A DNA stretch of 64,000 nucleotides from Pantoea sp. Lij88. GTDB lineage: Bacteria > Pseudomonadota > Gammaproteobacteria > Enterobacterales > Enterobacteriaceae. Shown here piece after piece: positions 19,667 through 29,270 of this stretch (positions are counted from its first letter, which is position 1; every line of letters begins with the position of its first letter). Both the position numbers and the translations under genes were made by a program. The stretch is taken from NCBI RefSeq assembly GCF_030062155.1, contig NZ_CP118269.1:744001-808000 (forward strand), given 5' to 3'. The notes beneath the pieces are model-generated. The model saw nothing but the letters and a program-made list of their open reading frames with translations. It was not told where the DNA came from and searched no databases.

Positions 19667-20326
19667 ATGACCCAGGATGAACTGAAAAAAGCCGTTGGCT
19701 GGGCTGCACTTGAGTACGTGCAGCCGGGCACCATTGTTGGCGTAGGCACCGGATCTACCGCTGCTCACTTTATCGATGCGCTTGCCACGGTCAGGCATCA
19801 GATCGACGGTGCCGTCTCCAGCTCAGATGCCTCCACCCAGAAGCTGAAAAGCCTGGGCATTCAGGTGTTCGATCTGAACGAGATTGACGTGCTGTCGGTG
19901 TACGTTGATGGTGCGGATGAGATCAACCCGCAGATGCAGATGATCAAAGGCGGCGGCGCAGCGCTGACGCGTGAAAAGATTGTGGCTGCAGTGGCTGAGA
20001 CCTTTATCTGTATCGCTGACGCCTCAAAAGAGGTGGATGTGCTGGGCCGTTTCCCGCTGCCGGTTGAAGTGATCCCGATGGCGCGCAGTTACGTGGCGCG
20101 TCAGCTGGTGAAAATAGGCGGCTTACCTGAGTATCGTCAGAACGTGGTCACAGATAACGGCAACATTATTCTCGATGTGCATAATCTGCAGATTCTCGAT
20201 CCGATTGAGCTGGAAAAAACCATCAACGCCTTGCCTGGCGTCGTCACCGTAGGGCTTTTTGCCGCGCGTGGTGCCGATATCGCGCTGATTGGCGGGCCAG
20301 ATGGTGTGAAAACCATCAAAAAATGA
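19667..20326 (+). CDS. rpiA: Ribose-5-phosphate isomerase A
   Basis: This enzyme interconverts ribose 5-phosphate and ribulose 5-phosphate. The 219-residue length equals E. coli RpiA. Active-site motifs are visible: [13 protein letters not shown] (residues 25-38), YVDGADEI and [12 protein letters not shown] with the catalytic Asp, Glu and Lys. It supplies the pentose phosphates used by transketolase upstream. The ribosome-binding site is weak. Confidence 0.98.
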   Translation: MTQDELKKAVGWAALEYVQPGTIVGVGTGSTAAHFIDALATVRHQIDGAVSSSDASTQKLKSLGIQVFDLNEIDVLSVYVDGADEINPQMQMIKGGGAALTREKIVAAVAETFICIADASKEVDVLGRFPLPVEVIPMARSYVARQLVKIGGLPEYRQNVVTDNGNIILDVHNLQILDPIELEKTINALPGVVTVGLFAARGADIALIGGPDGVKTIKK

Positions 20327-20393
20327 TCTGTCTGGCGTCGTCAGGGCGCCGGTTATTTCTGCCCGCAAATCATCTTTTCTCGCGCCGGTGAAA

Positions 20394-20415
20394 TTTGGTG
20401 ACTTATGTCACATAA
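20394..20415. promoter_or_regulatory. CRP binding site upstream of serA
   Basis: GTGA (20398-20401), six bases, then TCAC (20408-20411) form a near-consensus CRP site about 190 bases before serA. CRP activation of serA is known in E. coli. Confidence 0.6.
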
Positions 20416-20605
20416 GCGTCATCGGCAGTGGGTTCGTTCTCTCATCTTCGCTGACCTCATGATTTTGTCCGGCAATGTGCGGCTGTCAGCTGTTGCCGGG
20501 CTGGCTGCCGGGCAATCGTTTGTATTGCCGGACGCGATTTTTTTGATATTTTGACAGAAGGCTGGCTTATGGTAGTCCTCATTGAATGCTGAATAGGATC
20601 GGGAA

Positions 20606-21844
20606 ATGGCAAAGGTATCACTGGAAAAAGATAAGATTAAGTTCCTGCTGGTGGAAGGTGTCCATCAGAGCGCGCTGGAAAACCTGCGGGCTGCAGGCTA
20701 TACCAACATCGAATTCCACAAGGGCGCACTGGACTCCGACGCGTTAAAAGCATCAATCCGCGATGCGCACTTCATTGGTATCCGTTCCCGCTCCCAGCTC
20801 ACTGAAGAGATTTTTGCGGCGGCTGAAAAGCTGGTCGCCGTTGGCTGTTTCTGTATCGGCACCAACCAGGTCGATCTGCAGGCCGCTGCCAGCCGGGGTA
20901 TTCCGGTGTTTAATGCCCCCTTCTCCAATACCCGCTCGGTTGCGGAACTGGTGATTGGTGAGATGCTGCTGATGCTGCGTGGCATCCCGGAAGCGAATGC
21001 GAAAGCGCACCGTGGTATCTGGAACAAGATTGCTAAAGGTTCATTTGAAGCGCGTGGCAAAAAGCTGGGTATCATCGGTTACGGTCATATCGGCATGCAG
21101 CTGGGCGTGCTGGCAGAAAGCCTGGGCATGCATGTGTTCTTCTATGACATTGAAAACAAACTGCCGCTGGGTAATGCCACGCAGGTACGCCATATGGCGG
21201 ATTTGCTTAACATGAGCGACGTTGTCAGCCTGCACGTACCGGAAACCGCCTCTACGCAGGATATGATCGGTGCAGAGCAGCTGGCGCAGATGAAACCTGG
21301 CGCGCTGCTGATTAACGCCTCGCGCGGTACAGTCGTAGATATTCCCGCGCTGTGTGAAGCGCTGGCCAGCAAGCATGTGGGCGGCGCAGCCATCGACGTC
21401 TTCCCGACTGAGCCAGCCACCAACAGCGAGCCGTTTATCTCTCCACTGAGTGAGTTCGACAACGTGATCCTGACGCCGCACATTGGCGGTTCGACGGAAG
21501 AAGCGCAGGAGAACATCGGGATTGAAGTGGCGGGCAAGCTGGCGAAATATTCCGATAACGGCTCGACTCTCTCAGCGGTGAACTTCCCGGAAGTCTCACT
21601 GCCGATTCACGGCATCAGCGCCAGTCGTCTGCTGCATATCCATGAAAACCGTCCAGGCGTGCTGACGGCGATTAACCAGATTTTCGCAGAGCAGGGCATC
21701 AACATCGCCGCGCAGTATCTGCAAACCTCGCCGTTTATGGGTTATGTGGTTATCGACATTGATGCAGAGCCAGAAGTGGCAGAGAACGCGTTGCAGCTGA
21801 TGAAGGCGATTCCGGGAACTATCCGCGCGCGTCTGCTTTACTAA
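20606..21844 (+). CDS. serA: D-3-phosphoglycerate dehydrogenase
   Basis: This is the first committed enzyme of serine synthesis, using NAD to oxidise 3-phosphoglycerate. The 412-residue product has a substrate domain, a Rossmann domain with IIGYGHIGMQLG, catalytic residues in INASRGTVVD, the downstream Glu and HIGGSTEEAQ, and a C-terminal ACT domain (from about residue 340, HENRPGVLTAINQIFAEQGINI) that binds serine for feedback inhibition. The start has AGGATCGGG upstream. Serine made here feeds glycine, which links it to gcvTHP. Confidence 0.98.
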   Translation: MAKVSLEKDKIKFLLVEGVHQSALENLRAAGYTNIEFHKGALDSDALKASIRDAHFIGIRSRSQLTEEIFAAAEKLVAVGCFCIGTNQVDLQAAASRGIPVFNAPFSNTRSVAELVIGEMLLMLRGIPEANAKAHRGIWNKIAKGSFEARGKKLGIIGYGHIGMQLGVLAESLGMHVFFYDIENKLPLGNATQVRHMADLLNMSDVVSLHVPETASTQDMIGAEQLAQMKPGALLINASRGTVVDIPALCEALASKHVGGAAIDVFPTEPATNSEPFISPLSEFDNVILTPHIGGSTEEAQENIGIEVAGKLAKYSDNGSTLSAVNFPEVSLPIHGISASRLLHIHENRPGVLTAINQIFAEQGINIAAQYLQTSPFMGYVVIDIDAEPEVAENALQLMKAIPGTIRARLLY

Positions 21845-21853
21845 GCGCTACCA

Positions 21854-21887
21854 ACCTGAAGAGGCGCTTAGTCGCGTCTCTTCAGGT
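21854..21887. terminator. Large hairpin between serA and fau
   Basis: A 14-pair stem (ACCTGAAGAGGCGC with GCGTCTCTTCAGGT, one G-U) and a six-base loop between converging genes. There is no T run, so intrinsic termination is uncertain. Confidence 0.5.
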
Positions 21888-21981
21888 AGTTAATACAGGC
21901 TGTCCCGATTTGCTTTAAGACCGGGACTGCGAAGAGAACATATGGGTTTAAGCCGTCTGAAATCCCGTAACAGTGCTTCTT

Positions 21982-22578
21982 CTACTCCCACTGCCAGAGC
22001 TTTGACGGCGTCATCACCGCTGGCAAAGGCACATCCCATTCTGCAACCGGCAGGCTATCGACCTGCTGACAATCGTGTGCCAGACCGACGGGCAAAAAGC
22101 CGTGCTGCCGCCAGTTCTGCAGGGTGCGATCGTAGAAGCCTCCACCCATCCCCAGTCGCTGCCCATCCTGATCAAACGCCACCAGCGGCACCATCATCAG
22201 ATCCAGCTGATCAAGCGTGATCAACTGCCGGATATCCAGCGGCGGTTCAGGAATGCGCAGTTTATTGGTATGCAATGGGGTATCGGGGGAGTAGCGCAGG
22301 AACAGTAAATTACCGGGCGAGAAGGGGTGTAAGACCGGCAGATAGACCGCCTTCTTCAGATGCCAGAGCCTGGCAATCAGCGGACGGGTATTTAGCTCAC
22401 CATCCACCGACAGAAACAGGGCAATATTGCGCGCGGCAGTAATCGGAGCGTAGTTAAGGGCGAGTTCAGCGAGTTGTTCGGCCGCCTGGGCCTGCTGCTC
22501 ATCACTCATTGCACGACGCAGATGGCGTACCTGCTGACGGATAACCTGACGCTGTATCATTGAAGGATGTTCAGACAT
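21982..22578 (-). CDS. fau: 5-formyltetrahydrofolate cyclo-ligase
   Basis: This ATP-dependent enzyme converts 5-formyl-THF to 5,10-methenyl-THF, returning folate to one-carbon metabolism. The 198-residue product has the family signature GMGGGFYDRTLQNW near residue 140 and a basic N-terminal segment. It lies directly downstream of the 6S RNA gene on the same strand, as in E. coli, where ssrS and fau (ygfA) are co-transcribed. Its one-carbon role fits with serA and gcvTHP nearby. Confidence 0.95.
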   Translation of the reverse strand: MSEHPSMIQRQVIRQQVRHLRRAMSDEQQAQAAEQLAELALNYAPITAARNIALFLSVDGELNTRPLIARLWHLKKAVYLPVLHPFSPGNLLFLRYSPDTPLHTNKLRIPEPPLDIRQLITLDQLDLMMVPLVAFDQDGQRLGMGGGFYDRTLQNWRQHGFLPVGLAHDCQQVDSLPVAEWDVPLPAVMTPSKLWQWE

Positions 22579-22655
22579 GATTTCCCCGCCGGATAAGTCG
22601 CTGAACAGCGACTATAACATGTCGGTATGGGGAAGAAAGCAGGACTACAGGAAGA

Positions 22656-22839
22656 GAGATCTCCGAGATGCCGCCGTAGGCTGTAACCCTTGAACCCTTG
22701 GTTCAAGGTGAACATGCCGTCATAACCATCAGGCTTCTCGGACGAACCGAGCATGCACACAGGTTACGAGCGTCACATTCTGTTTTTTCGAAATATCGGC
22801 TCAGGGGACTGGCCCACATGCAAACATCTCAGAGAAAAT
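22656..22839 (-). ncRNA. ssrS: 6S RNA
   Basis: The minus strand reads ATTTTCTCTGAGATGTTTGC at the 5' end, then GGGCCAGTCCCCTGAGCCGATATTT, and ends CATCTCGGAGATCTC, matching the closing stem of E. coli 6S RNA. CCTTGAACCCAAGGGTT-like pairing (CTTGAACC and GGTTCAAGG) near the 3' side and the central bubble strands are conserved. The inferred length of 184 nt equals the E. coli RNA. 6S RNA binds sigma-70 RNA polymerase in stationary phase. It lies between zapA and fau, the standard enteric position. The exact ends are inferred by alignment to memory. Confidence 0.93.
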
Positions 22840-22878
22840 TTACCTCACCGTTACTTAAAGTATAGCAACCATGAAGTT

Positions 22879-23208
22879 TTATTCGAACTTCGCACCCTCA
22901 CGATCAGAGATACGACCCTGCTCAACTAATGCCTGTTCAATCGTCTGCTGCAGCATACGGATACGCTGTTCCATATTAGCAGCATAATCGCGCGTTTTCA
23001 CTTTCTCTTGCGCCAGCTCGTGGCAGACGTTTAACGCGGCGATGAACACCAGTTGTTCTGTATTGGTGACTCTAGTGCGAACTTTTAGATCTTGCAACCG
23101 TTGATTGAGATCTTCAGCCGCGCTATTGAGCGCATCTTGCTGCTCTGGCGGACAATTCACTCTCAACGAACGACCAAAAATTTGTAAATCTACCGGTTGT
23201 GCAGACAT
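22879..23208 (-). CDS. zapA: Cell division protein ZapA
   Basis: This 109-residue cytoplasmic protein bundles FtsZ filaments at the division ring. The N-terminal domain ([19 protein letters not shown]) is followed by a long C-terminal coiled coil (about residues 65-100). Length and sequence match E. coli ZapA. The ATG at 23208 follows AGGAAGG; a longer frame to 23289 is not supported. It is divergent from ygfB. Confidence 0.96.
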   Translation of the reverse strand: MSAQPVDLQIFGRSLRVNCPPEQQDALNSAAEDLNQRLQDLKVRTRVTNTEQLVFIAALNVCHELAQEKVKTRDYAANMEQRIRMLQQTIEQALVEQGRISDREGAKFE

Positions 23209-23378
23209 GCCACCTTCCTGACTGATTACTTCGCTCGCAACTCCCTTAGCAGTCAATGGCTTGGGAGGCGGGCAACTATATAGACCCACGAAATAAGATA
23301 CAACCCCTTTTCTGGAAACCTTGAGGCAGCTAGTGGTAGCATAACACGAACTTATTCTGCCAACGACGATGAAAACTT

Positions 23379-23957
23379 ATGTCCTTACAGAACGCAACCC
23401 CCGATTACAACGCGCTTGCGGCGGTGCTCTCACAGCAGGGCGTTGGAATGACGCCCGCTGAAATGCACGGCCTGCTGAGCGGGATCCTCTGCGGCGGTAA
23501 CCAGGACTCCAGCTGGAAGACGCTGGTACACGATCTGGCTAACGAAGGCATGGCGTTTTCACACACTCTTGCCGTGCCGCTGGCGGCGCTGCATGAGCAC
23601 ACGGCCACCACGCTGGAAGATGACGGCTTCCTGTTTCAGCTAATGCTGCCTGAGGATGACGACATCACCGTCTTTGACCGTGCGGATGCGCTGGCCGGAT
23701 GGGTTAACCATTTTCTGCTCGGCCTGGGCGTAACACAACCTAAACTGGATAAAGTCACCGGCGAAACCGGCGAAGCAATCGATGATCTGCGCACCATCGC
23801 ACAGCTCGGTTACGAAGAAGATGAAGACCAGGAAGAGCTGGAGCAGTCGCTGGAAGAGGTGATCGAGTATGTGCGTGTCGCCGCATTGCTGTGCCACGAT
23901 ACGTTCACCCGTCCGCAGCCAACCGCGCCAGAAGTGCAAAAACCAACGCTACACTAA
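23379..23957 (+). CDS. ygfB: UPF0149 family protein YgfB
   Basis: This 192-residue acidic cytoplasmic protein belongs to the YgfB/YecA family. Family features are [12 protein letters not shown] near residue 30, an Asp/Glu-rich stretch near residues 145-165 ([15 protein letters not shown]) and a conserved central [10 protein letters not shown]. The molecular function is not established. It leads the ygfB-pepP-ubiH-ubiI operon, with 46 bases to pepP. Confidence 0.93.
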   Translation: MSLQNATPDYNALAAVLSQQGVGMTPAEMHGLLSGILCGGNQDSSWKTLVHDLANEGMAFSHTLAVPLAALHEHTATTLEDDGFLFQLMLPEDDDITVFDRADALAGWVNHFLLGLGVTQPKLDKVTGETGEAIDDLRTIAQLGYEEDEDQEELEQSLEEVIEYVRVAALLCHDTFTRPQPTAPEVQKPTLH

Positions 23958-24003
23958 TTTCAGGTCAACGAGTTTAACCGGTCAGTTTACAGGGAGTGCA
24001 GAG

Positions 24004-25326
24004 ATGATTTCACTGGAACGATACCTGCAGCGTCGTCAGGCGCTGCTGGCGAAAATGGCGCCTGGCAGCGCAGCGTTGATTTTTGCTGCGCCTGAAGTGA
24101 CGCGCAGTAATGACACGGAATATCCGTTCCGCCAGAGCAGCGACTTCAGCTATTTCACCGGTTTTAATGAGCCGCAGGCGCTGCTGGTGCTGATTAAAAG
24201 CGATGAAAATCATAACCACAGCGTGCTGTTTAACCGCGTGCGTGATCCTGCAGCGGAAGTCTGGTCTGGTCGTCGGCTGGGCCAGGAAGCCGCACCCGAA
24301 AAACTGGGCGTGGATCGCGCTTTACCCTGGAACGACATCGGTGAACAGCTGCACCTGCTGCTGAATGGCCTGGATGTGATTTACCATGCGCAGGGCGAAT
24401 ATGCCTATGCGGATACGCTGGTGTTCAGCGCGCTGGATAAACTGCGTCGCGGTTTCCGCCAGAATCTCAGCGCGCCTGCCACCGTCACTGACTGGCGTCC
24501 GTGGGTGCATGAGATGCGCCTGTTCAAAGATGCGGATGAGATCGCGCTATTACGTCGCGCCGGGAAAATCAGCGCACTGGCGCATACCCGCGCGATGCTG
24601 ACCTGCCAGCCAGGCATGTTCGAGTATCAGCTCGAAGGGGAAATTCTTCACGAATTTACCCGTCACGGCGCGCGTTATCCCTCCTATAACACCATTGTGG
24701 GTGCCGGAGAGAACGGCTGCATTCTGCACTACACCGAAAACGAAAGTGAAATGCGCGACGGCGATCTGGTGCTGATCGATGCAGGGTGTGAGTTCCACGG
24801 CTATGCCGGGGATATTACCCGCACCTTCCCGGTTAACGGCAAATTCAGTCCGGCACAGCGCGCCATTTATGACATCGTGCTGGCTTCGCTGAAGCGATCG
24901 CTTGAGATGTTCCGGCCTGGTGTCAGCATTCGTGAAGTCAATGACGAAGTGGTGCGCATCATGGTCACCGGTCTGGTGGAGCTGGGCATCCTGGAGGGCG
25001 ACGTCGATACCCTGATTGCTGAGGAAGTCCATCGCCAGTTCTATATGCATGGCCTGGGCCACTGGCTAGGGCTGGATGTTCACGACGTCGGCCACTATGG
25101 CACCCCGAGCCGTGACCGGATTCTGGAACCGGGTATGGTGTTAACTGTTGAACCGGGTCTTTATATCGGACCGGATGCGGACGTGCCCGCACAGTATCGC
25201 GGCATCGGTATCCGAATCGAAGATGACATTGTGATTACGGAAGATGGCATTGAGAATCTCACCGACAGCGTCGTGAAAGAGGCCGATGAGATTGAAGCAC
25301 TGATGGCGGCGGCAAAACAGGCATGA
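24004..25326 (+). CDS. pepP: Xaa-Pro aminopeptidase
   Basis: This cytosolic manganese enzyme removes N-terminal residues that precede proline. The 440-residue product has an N-terminal AMP_N domain and a C-terminal pita-bread catalytic domain. The metal ligands appear in LIDAGCEFHGYAGDITRTFP (two Asp), HGLGHWLGLDVHD (His), TVEPGLYIG (Glu) and GIGIRIEDD (Glu). The ATG at 24004 with AGGGAG upstream gives the E. coli N-terminus MISLERYLQRR; an earlier in-frame start inside ygfB is rejected. Its stop overlaps the ubiH start. Confidence 0.97.
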   Translation: MISLERYLQRRQALLAKMAPGSAALIFAAPEVTRSNDTEYPFRQSSDFSYFTGFNEPQALLVLIKSDENHNHSVLFNRVRDPAAEVWSGRRLGQEAAPEKLGVDRALPWNDIGEQLHLLLNGLDVIYHAQGEYAYADTLVFSALDKLRRGFRQNLSAPATVTDWRPWVHEMRLFKDADEIALLRRAGKISALAHTRAMLTCQPGMFEYQLEGEILHEFTRHGARYPSYNTIVGAGENGCILHYTENESEMRDGDLVLIDAGCEFHGYAGDITRTFPVNGKFSPAQRAIYDIVLASLKRSLEMFRPGVSIREVNDEVVRIMVTGLVELGILEGDVDTLIAEEVHRQFYMHGLGHWLGLDVHDVGHYGTPSRDRILEPGMVLTVEPGLYIGPDADVPAQYRGIGIRIEDDIVITEDGIENLTDSVVKEADEIEALMAAAKQA

Positions 25327-26501
25327 CCATTCTGATTGCGGGTGGCGGCATGACCGGGGCGACGCTGGCGCTGGCGATCTCCCATCTTACCCAGGGCACA
25401 CTGCCGGTGACGCTGATTGAAAGCAGCGAACCTGGCAGCCGGGCGCATCCGGGCTTTGATGGCCGCGCCATTGCGCTCTCTGCCGGAACCTGCCAGCAGC
25501 TGGCGGACATCAACCTGTGGCAGCACATCGCCCGTTGTGCCACGCCGATTACCGACATCCATGTCTCCGATCGCGGTCACGCCGGCTTTGTGTCGATGGC
25601 AGCGGCTGATTACGCTATCCCGGCGCTGGGACAGGTTGTGGAGCTGTTTGACGTCGGGCAGCGTCTGTTTGCGGAACTGAAAAAAGCGCCAGGCGTGACG
25701 CTGCGCTGTCCGGCGCGCGTCACCCGGGCCCACCGTAGCGAACAGCAGGTTGAGGTGACGCTGGACAGTGGCGAGCAACTCAGCGGCAAACTGCTGGTGG
25801 CGGCTGATGGCACGCGCTCGGCGCTGGCCGCCTCGTGCGGTATTCAGTGGCAACGGGACGACTATCAGCAGCTCGCGGTGATTGCCAATGTCTCCACTGC
25901 GCTGCCCCATCAGGGCCGCGCGTTCGAGCGTTTCACCGAACATGGCCCGCTGGCGCTGCTGCCGATGTCCGGCAACCGTCTCTCGCTGGTCTGGTGTCAT
26001 CCGCTTTCGCAGCGTGAACGTATAGAGAAATGGAGCGAGGCCGAGTTCCTCAGCCAGCTTCAGCGTGCCTTTGGCTGGCGACTGGGCAAATTCACCCACA
26101 CCGGCCAGCGCGAGTATTACCCGCTGGCGCTGCACCGGGCGATGTCGCCGGTAACGCATCGCGTGGCGGTGGTAGGCAATGCGGCGCAGACGCTGCATCC
26201 GATTGCCGGGCAGGGCTTCAACCTGGGCCTGCGCGATGTGATGTCGCTGGCTGAAACGCTGGCAGCCGCGCATCGTCAACAGCAGGATCCCGGCAGCTAT
26301 GCCGTGCTGCATCATTACCAGCAGCGTCGTCAGCCCGATCGTGCCGCCACTATCGGTATCACCGACGGACTGGTCCGCGTTTTTGCGAATCGCTATGGTC
26401 CAATGGTGGCCGGTCGTAACCTGGGCCTGCTGGCGATGGATCATCTGCCGTGGCTACGAAATCAACTGGCTGAGCGTACGCTTGGCTGGGTTAAGCGTTA
26501 A
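25323..26501 (+). CDS. ubiH: Ubiquinone biosynthesis monooxygenase UbiH
   Basis: This FAD-dependent hydroxylase of the aerobic ubiquinone pathway acts on C6 of the ring, within the Ubi complex. The 392-residue product has the GXGXXG motif (IAGGGMTGATLAL) at the N-terminus, a central DG motif (VAADGTRSALA) and the second FAD motif VVGNAAQTLHPIAGQGFNLGLRD. It overlaps pepP by four bases (ATGA), so translation is coupled. It precedes its paralogue ubiI. Confidence 0.96.
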   Translation: MTILIAGGGMTGATLALAISHLTQGTLPVTLIESSEPGSRAHPGFDGRAIALSAGTCQQLADINLWQHIARCATPITDIHVSDRGHAGFVSMAAADYAIPALGQVVELFDVGQRLFAELKKAPGVTLRCPARVTRAHRSEQQVEVTLDSGEQLSGKLLVAADGTRSALAASCGIQWQRDDYQQLAVIANVSTALPHQGRAFERFTEHGPLALLPMSGNRLSLVWCHPLSQRERIEKWSEAEFLSQLQRAFGWRLGKFTHTGQREYYPLALHRAMSPVTHRVAVVGNAAQTLHPIAGQGFNLGLRDVMSLAETLAAAHRQQQDPGSYAVLHHYQQRRQPDRAATIGITDGLVRVFANRYGPMVAGRNLGLLAMDHLPWLRNQLAERTLGWVKR

Positions 26502-26514
26502 TAAAGAGGCTCAG

Positions 26515-27717
26515 ATGCAAACTTTTGATGTGGTGATTGCCGGTGGCGGTATGGTGGGGCTGGCGGTGGCCTGCGGCTTGCAGGGCAGCGGACTGCGCAT
26601 CGCCGTGCTGGAAAAATCGCCGGAGCCCCCGCTGGCGCTGAGTGCGTCTCCGTCAATTCGCGTGTCGGCGATCAACGCCGCCAGCGAACGGCTGCTGCAG
26701 AAGCTGGATGTCTGGTCGACCATTCTCTCGCTGCGCTGCAGCGCGTATCACGGCATGGAAGTGTGGGATAAGGACAGCTTCGGCTCTATCGCCTTTAATG
26801 ATGAGCAGCAGGGCTTGTCGCATCTGGGTCATATCATCGAAAACCCGGTGATTCACAATGCGCTGTGGCAACGGGCCAGCGCCTGCAGTGACGTGACGAT
26901 AATGGCGCCCTCGCAGTTACAACAGGTGGCGTTTGGTGACAACGAAGCCTTTGTTACCCTGCACGATGGCAGCATGTTAAGCGCGCGATTAATGATTGCC
27001 GCTGACGGCGCTAACTCCTGGCTGCGCAACAAAGCCGACATCCCGCTGACCTTCTGGGATTACGATCACCATGCCCTGGTGGCTAACGTCCGCACCGAGA
27101 AGCCGCACGATGCGGTGGCGCGCCAGGTGTTCCACGGCGACGGTATTCTGGCTTTCCTGCCAATGCAGGATCCGCATATGAGCTCTATCGTCTGGTCGCT
27201 CTCGCCGCAGGAAGCGAGCCGTCTGGAAACCATGCCGGAAGCGCTGTTCAATCAGCAGCTCTCCGTGGCGTTTGATATGCGTCTCGGCCTGTGCCAGCTG
27301 GCGAGCGAGCGTAAATCGTTCCCGCTGGTGGCGCGCTATGCCCGCAACTTTGCGGCACATCGTCTGGCGCTGGTGGGCGATGCGGCTCACACCATTCATC
27401 CGCTGGCGGGTCAGGGCGTTAACCTTGGCTTTATGGATGCCGCCGAATTGATTGGTGAGATTCGCCGTCTGCATCAGCAGGGCAAAGATATTGGTCAGCA
27501 CCTCTATCTGCGTCGCTACGAGCGCAGTCGTAAACACAGCGCCGCGATGATGCTGGCTGGAATGCAGGGCTTCCGTGAAATGTTTGCCGGTAATCATCCG
27601 GCGAAAAAACTGCTGCGCGATGTCGGTCTGAAGCTGGCCGATCGCCTGCCAGGGGTTAAACCTGTGATGCTGAAGCAGGCGATGGGGCTGAATGATTTGC
27701 CCGCCTGGCTACGCTAA
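26515..27717 (+). CDS. ubiI: Ubiquinone biosynthesis hydroxylase UbiI
   Basis: This FAD monooxygenase is responsible for C5 hydroxylation in aerobic ubiquinone synthesis (formerly VisC). The 400-residue product equals E. coli UbiI in length. It shows VIAGGGMVGLAVACGLQGSG at the N-terminus, AADGANSWLR in the middle and VGDAAHTIHPLAGQGVNLGFMD for FAD. The ATG at 26515 follows AAAGAGG, 13 bases after ubiH; a longer frame within ubiH is not real. It ends the operon at a terminator. Confidence 0.96.
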   Translation: MQTFDVVIAGGGMVGLAVACGLQGSGLRIAVLEKSPEPPLALSASPSIRVSAINAASERLLQKLDVWSTILSLRCSAYHGMEVWDKDSFGSIAFNDEQQGLSHLGHIIENPVIHNALWQRASACSDVTIMAPSQLQQVAFGDNEAFVTLHDGSMLSARLMIAADGANSWLRNKADIPLTFWDYDHHALVANVRTEKPHDAVARQVFHGDGILAFLPMQDPHMSSIVWSLSPQEASRLETMPEALFNQQLSVAFDMRLGLCQLASERKSFPLVARYARNFAAHRLALVGDAAHTIHPLAGQGVNLGFMDAAELIGEIRRLHQQGKDIGQHLYLRRYERSRKHSAAMMLAGMQGFREMFAGNHPAKKLLRDVGLKLADRLPGVKPVMLKQAMGLNDLPAWLR

Positions 27718-27733
27718 ATCCCCGCCTTTTAAT

Positions 27734-27757
27734 AAGCCAGCGTCTGCTGGCTTTTTT
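27734..27757 (+). terminator. Rho-independent terminator of the pepP-ubiH-ubiI operon
   Basis: AAGCCAGC / GCTGGCTT stem, loop GTCT, then seven T. Confidence 0.9.
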
Positions 27758-28149
27758 TATATCTGAACCTCTCTGCACCACGAAAAGGCAACGCTGCACC
27801 AGCAGGGATCTTCGTTTGATTTATTCTAATTTTGCGGCGTAATTCGCATTACTTTTTCTCATTTATCATTCATCTGGCAGCGGGATTTTTTTAACATCCT
27901 GAACGTCATCTCGCATAAATTTGCTGCGTATATTTAAAAGCCCTGCATTTATTGCGCGATTAATCACAAAATTGCAGTTTTTTATCCTGTTGGCCGCGGT
28001 TCCTGGTTAGGCTGTGCCTCTGCTTTCGACCCCGGTTTGCTTATGGTTAATCGTCGGATTCGGTGGTAACGTCAGCCCTAAGAGAACGTTTGCGTCGGCA
28101 CTGAATTCCGGCGCACTTTTGCACTCACTCGCTTCTGCACAGGATGGTT
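27758..28149 (+). promoter_or_regulatory. gcvTHP control region
   Basis: This non-coding spacer is AT-rich between about 27815 and 27990, consistent with the long Lrp- and GcvA-bound region known for E. coli gcvTHP. A CTAAT element (27826-27830), the core reported for GcvA, lies in it. The PurR site is listed separately. I see no glycine riboswitch fold. Confidence 0.5.
28080..28095. promoter_or_regulatory. PurR operator upstream of gcvT
   Basis: AAGAGAACGTTTGCGT matches the PurR consensus ACGCAAACGTTTGCGT at 13 of 16 positions, with the core and right arm intact. It lies 54 bases before the gcvT start. PurR repression of gcvTHP is known in E. coli. Confidence 0.65.
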
Positions 28150-29247
28150 ATGACTCAGCAAACACCTCTGTTTGAACAGCATCAGGCCTGCGGTGCCCGC
28201 ATGGTGGATTTTCATGGCTGGATGATGCCGCTGCACTATGGCTCCCAGATGGATGAACATCATGTAGTGCGTACCGACGCCGGGATGTTTGATGTCTCTC
28301 ACATGACCATCGTTGACCTGACAGGCCCGCGTACCCGCGAATTTCTGCGCTACCTGCTGGCGAATGATGTGGCAAAACTGACGCAGCCGGGCAAAGCGCT
28401 CTACACCGGAATGCTGAATGCGTCGGGTGGCGTCATTGATGATTTGATTGTTTACTTTATGAGCGAGGAATTCTTCCGGCTGGTGGTGAATTCCGCGACC
28501 CGTGAAAACGATCTCGCCTGGATCACGCAGCACGCGCAGGGCTATGGCATTACGCTGACGGAACGCGATGACCTGGCGCTGATTGCCGTGCAGGGCCCGC
28601 AGGCGCAGCAGAAAGCGCAGACGCTGTTCAGCGAGGAGCAGCGTCAGGCTGTTGCTGGCATGAAGCCGTTTTTTGGTGTGCAGTCAGGTGACCTGTTTAT
28701 CGCGACCACCGGCTACACCGGCGAAGCGGGATATGAAATCGCGATGCCCGCAGGCGAGGCGGCCGATTTCTGGCAGCGTCTGCTGGCCGCTGGCGTAAAA
28801 CCGGCTGGCCTTGGTGCTCGCGACACGCTGCGTCTGGAAGCGGGTATGAATCTGTATGGTCAGGAGATGGACGAAGGCGTTTCACCACTGGCTGCCAACA
28901 TGGGCTGGACGGTGTGCTGGGAACCCGCTGACCGCGATTTCATCGGCCGGGAAGCGCTGGAACTTCAGCGTGAACGTGGCACCGAAAAACTGGTGGGGCT
29001 GATCCTCACAGAAAAAGGGGTGCTGCGTCACGGCCAGCCGGTGCGTTTCACCGATGACCAGGGGCAGTCGCAGGAGGGGATCATCACCAGTGGTTCTTTC
29101 TCACCGACGCTGGGTTGCAGCATCGCCCTGGCGCGCGTACCGGCCTCCGTCGGGAGCACCGCCATCGTTGAGATCCGTAACCGCCAGATGCCTGTCCAGG
29201 TTACCCGTCCCGTTTTTGTCCGCGCCGGTAAACCGGTCGCCCAGTAA
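28150..29247 (+). CDS. gcvT: Glycine cleavage system T protein (aminomethyltransferase)
   Basis: The T protein releases ammonia from the aminomethyl-lipoyl H protein and passes the methylene group to tetrahydrofolate. The 365-residue product matches E. coli GcvT throughout. It shows [13 protein letters not shown] near residue 20, the folate-site [17 protein letters not shown] and [17 protein letters not shown]. Two ATGs are available (28144 and 28150); the second has AGG six bases upstream and gives the family N-terminus [11 protein letters not shown]. It is the first gene of gcvTHP. Confidence 0.97.
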   Translation: MTQQTPLFEQHQACGARMVDFHGWMMPLHYGSQMDEHHVVRTDAGMFDVSHMTIVDLTGPRTREFLRYLLANDVAKLTQPGKALYTGMLNASGGVIDDLIVYFMSEEFFRLVVNSATRENDLAWITQHAQGYGITLTERDDLALIAVQGPQAQQKAQTLFSEEQRQAVAGMKPFFGVQSGDLFIATTGYTGEAGYEIAMPAGEAADFWQRLLAAGVKPAGLGARDTLRLEAGMNLYGQEMDEGVSPLAANMGWTVCWEPADRDFIGREALELQRERGTEKLVGLILTEKGVLRHGQPVRFTDDQGQSQEGIITSGSFSPTLGCSIALARVPASVGSTAIVEIRNRQMPVQVTRPVFVRAGKPVAQ

Positions 29248-29270
29248 ATTTTATTCAGGAGAAATGGCCA

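Noticed and set aside
25161..26444. A 427-codon frame on the minus strand opposite pepP and ubiH
   Set aside because: It is a mirror frame of GC-rich coding DNA. The plus-strand genes are clear family members with motifs, and the antisense product resembles nothing and is rich in His, Arg and Gln.
27758..28149. Glycine riboswitch before gcvT
   Set aside because: I saw no tandem glycine aptamer pattern. Enterics use GcvA/GcvR/Lrp/PurR here.
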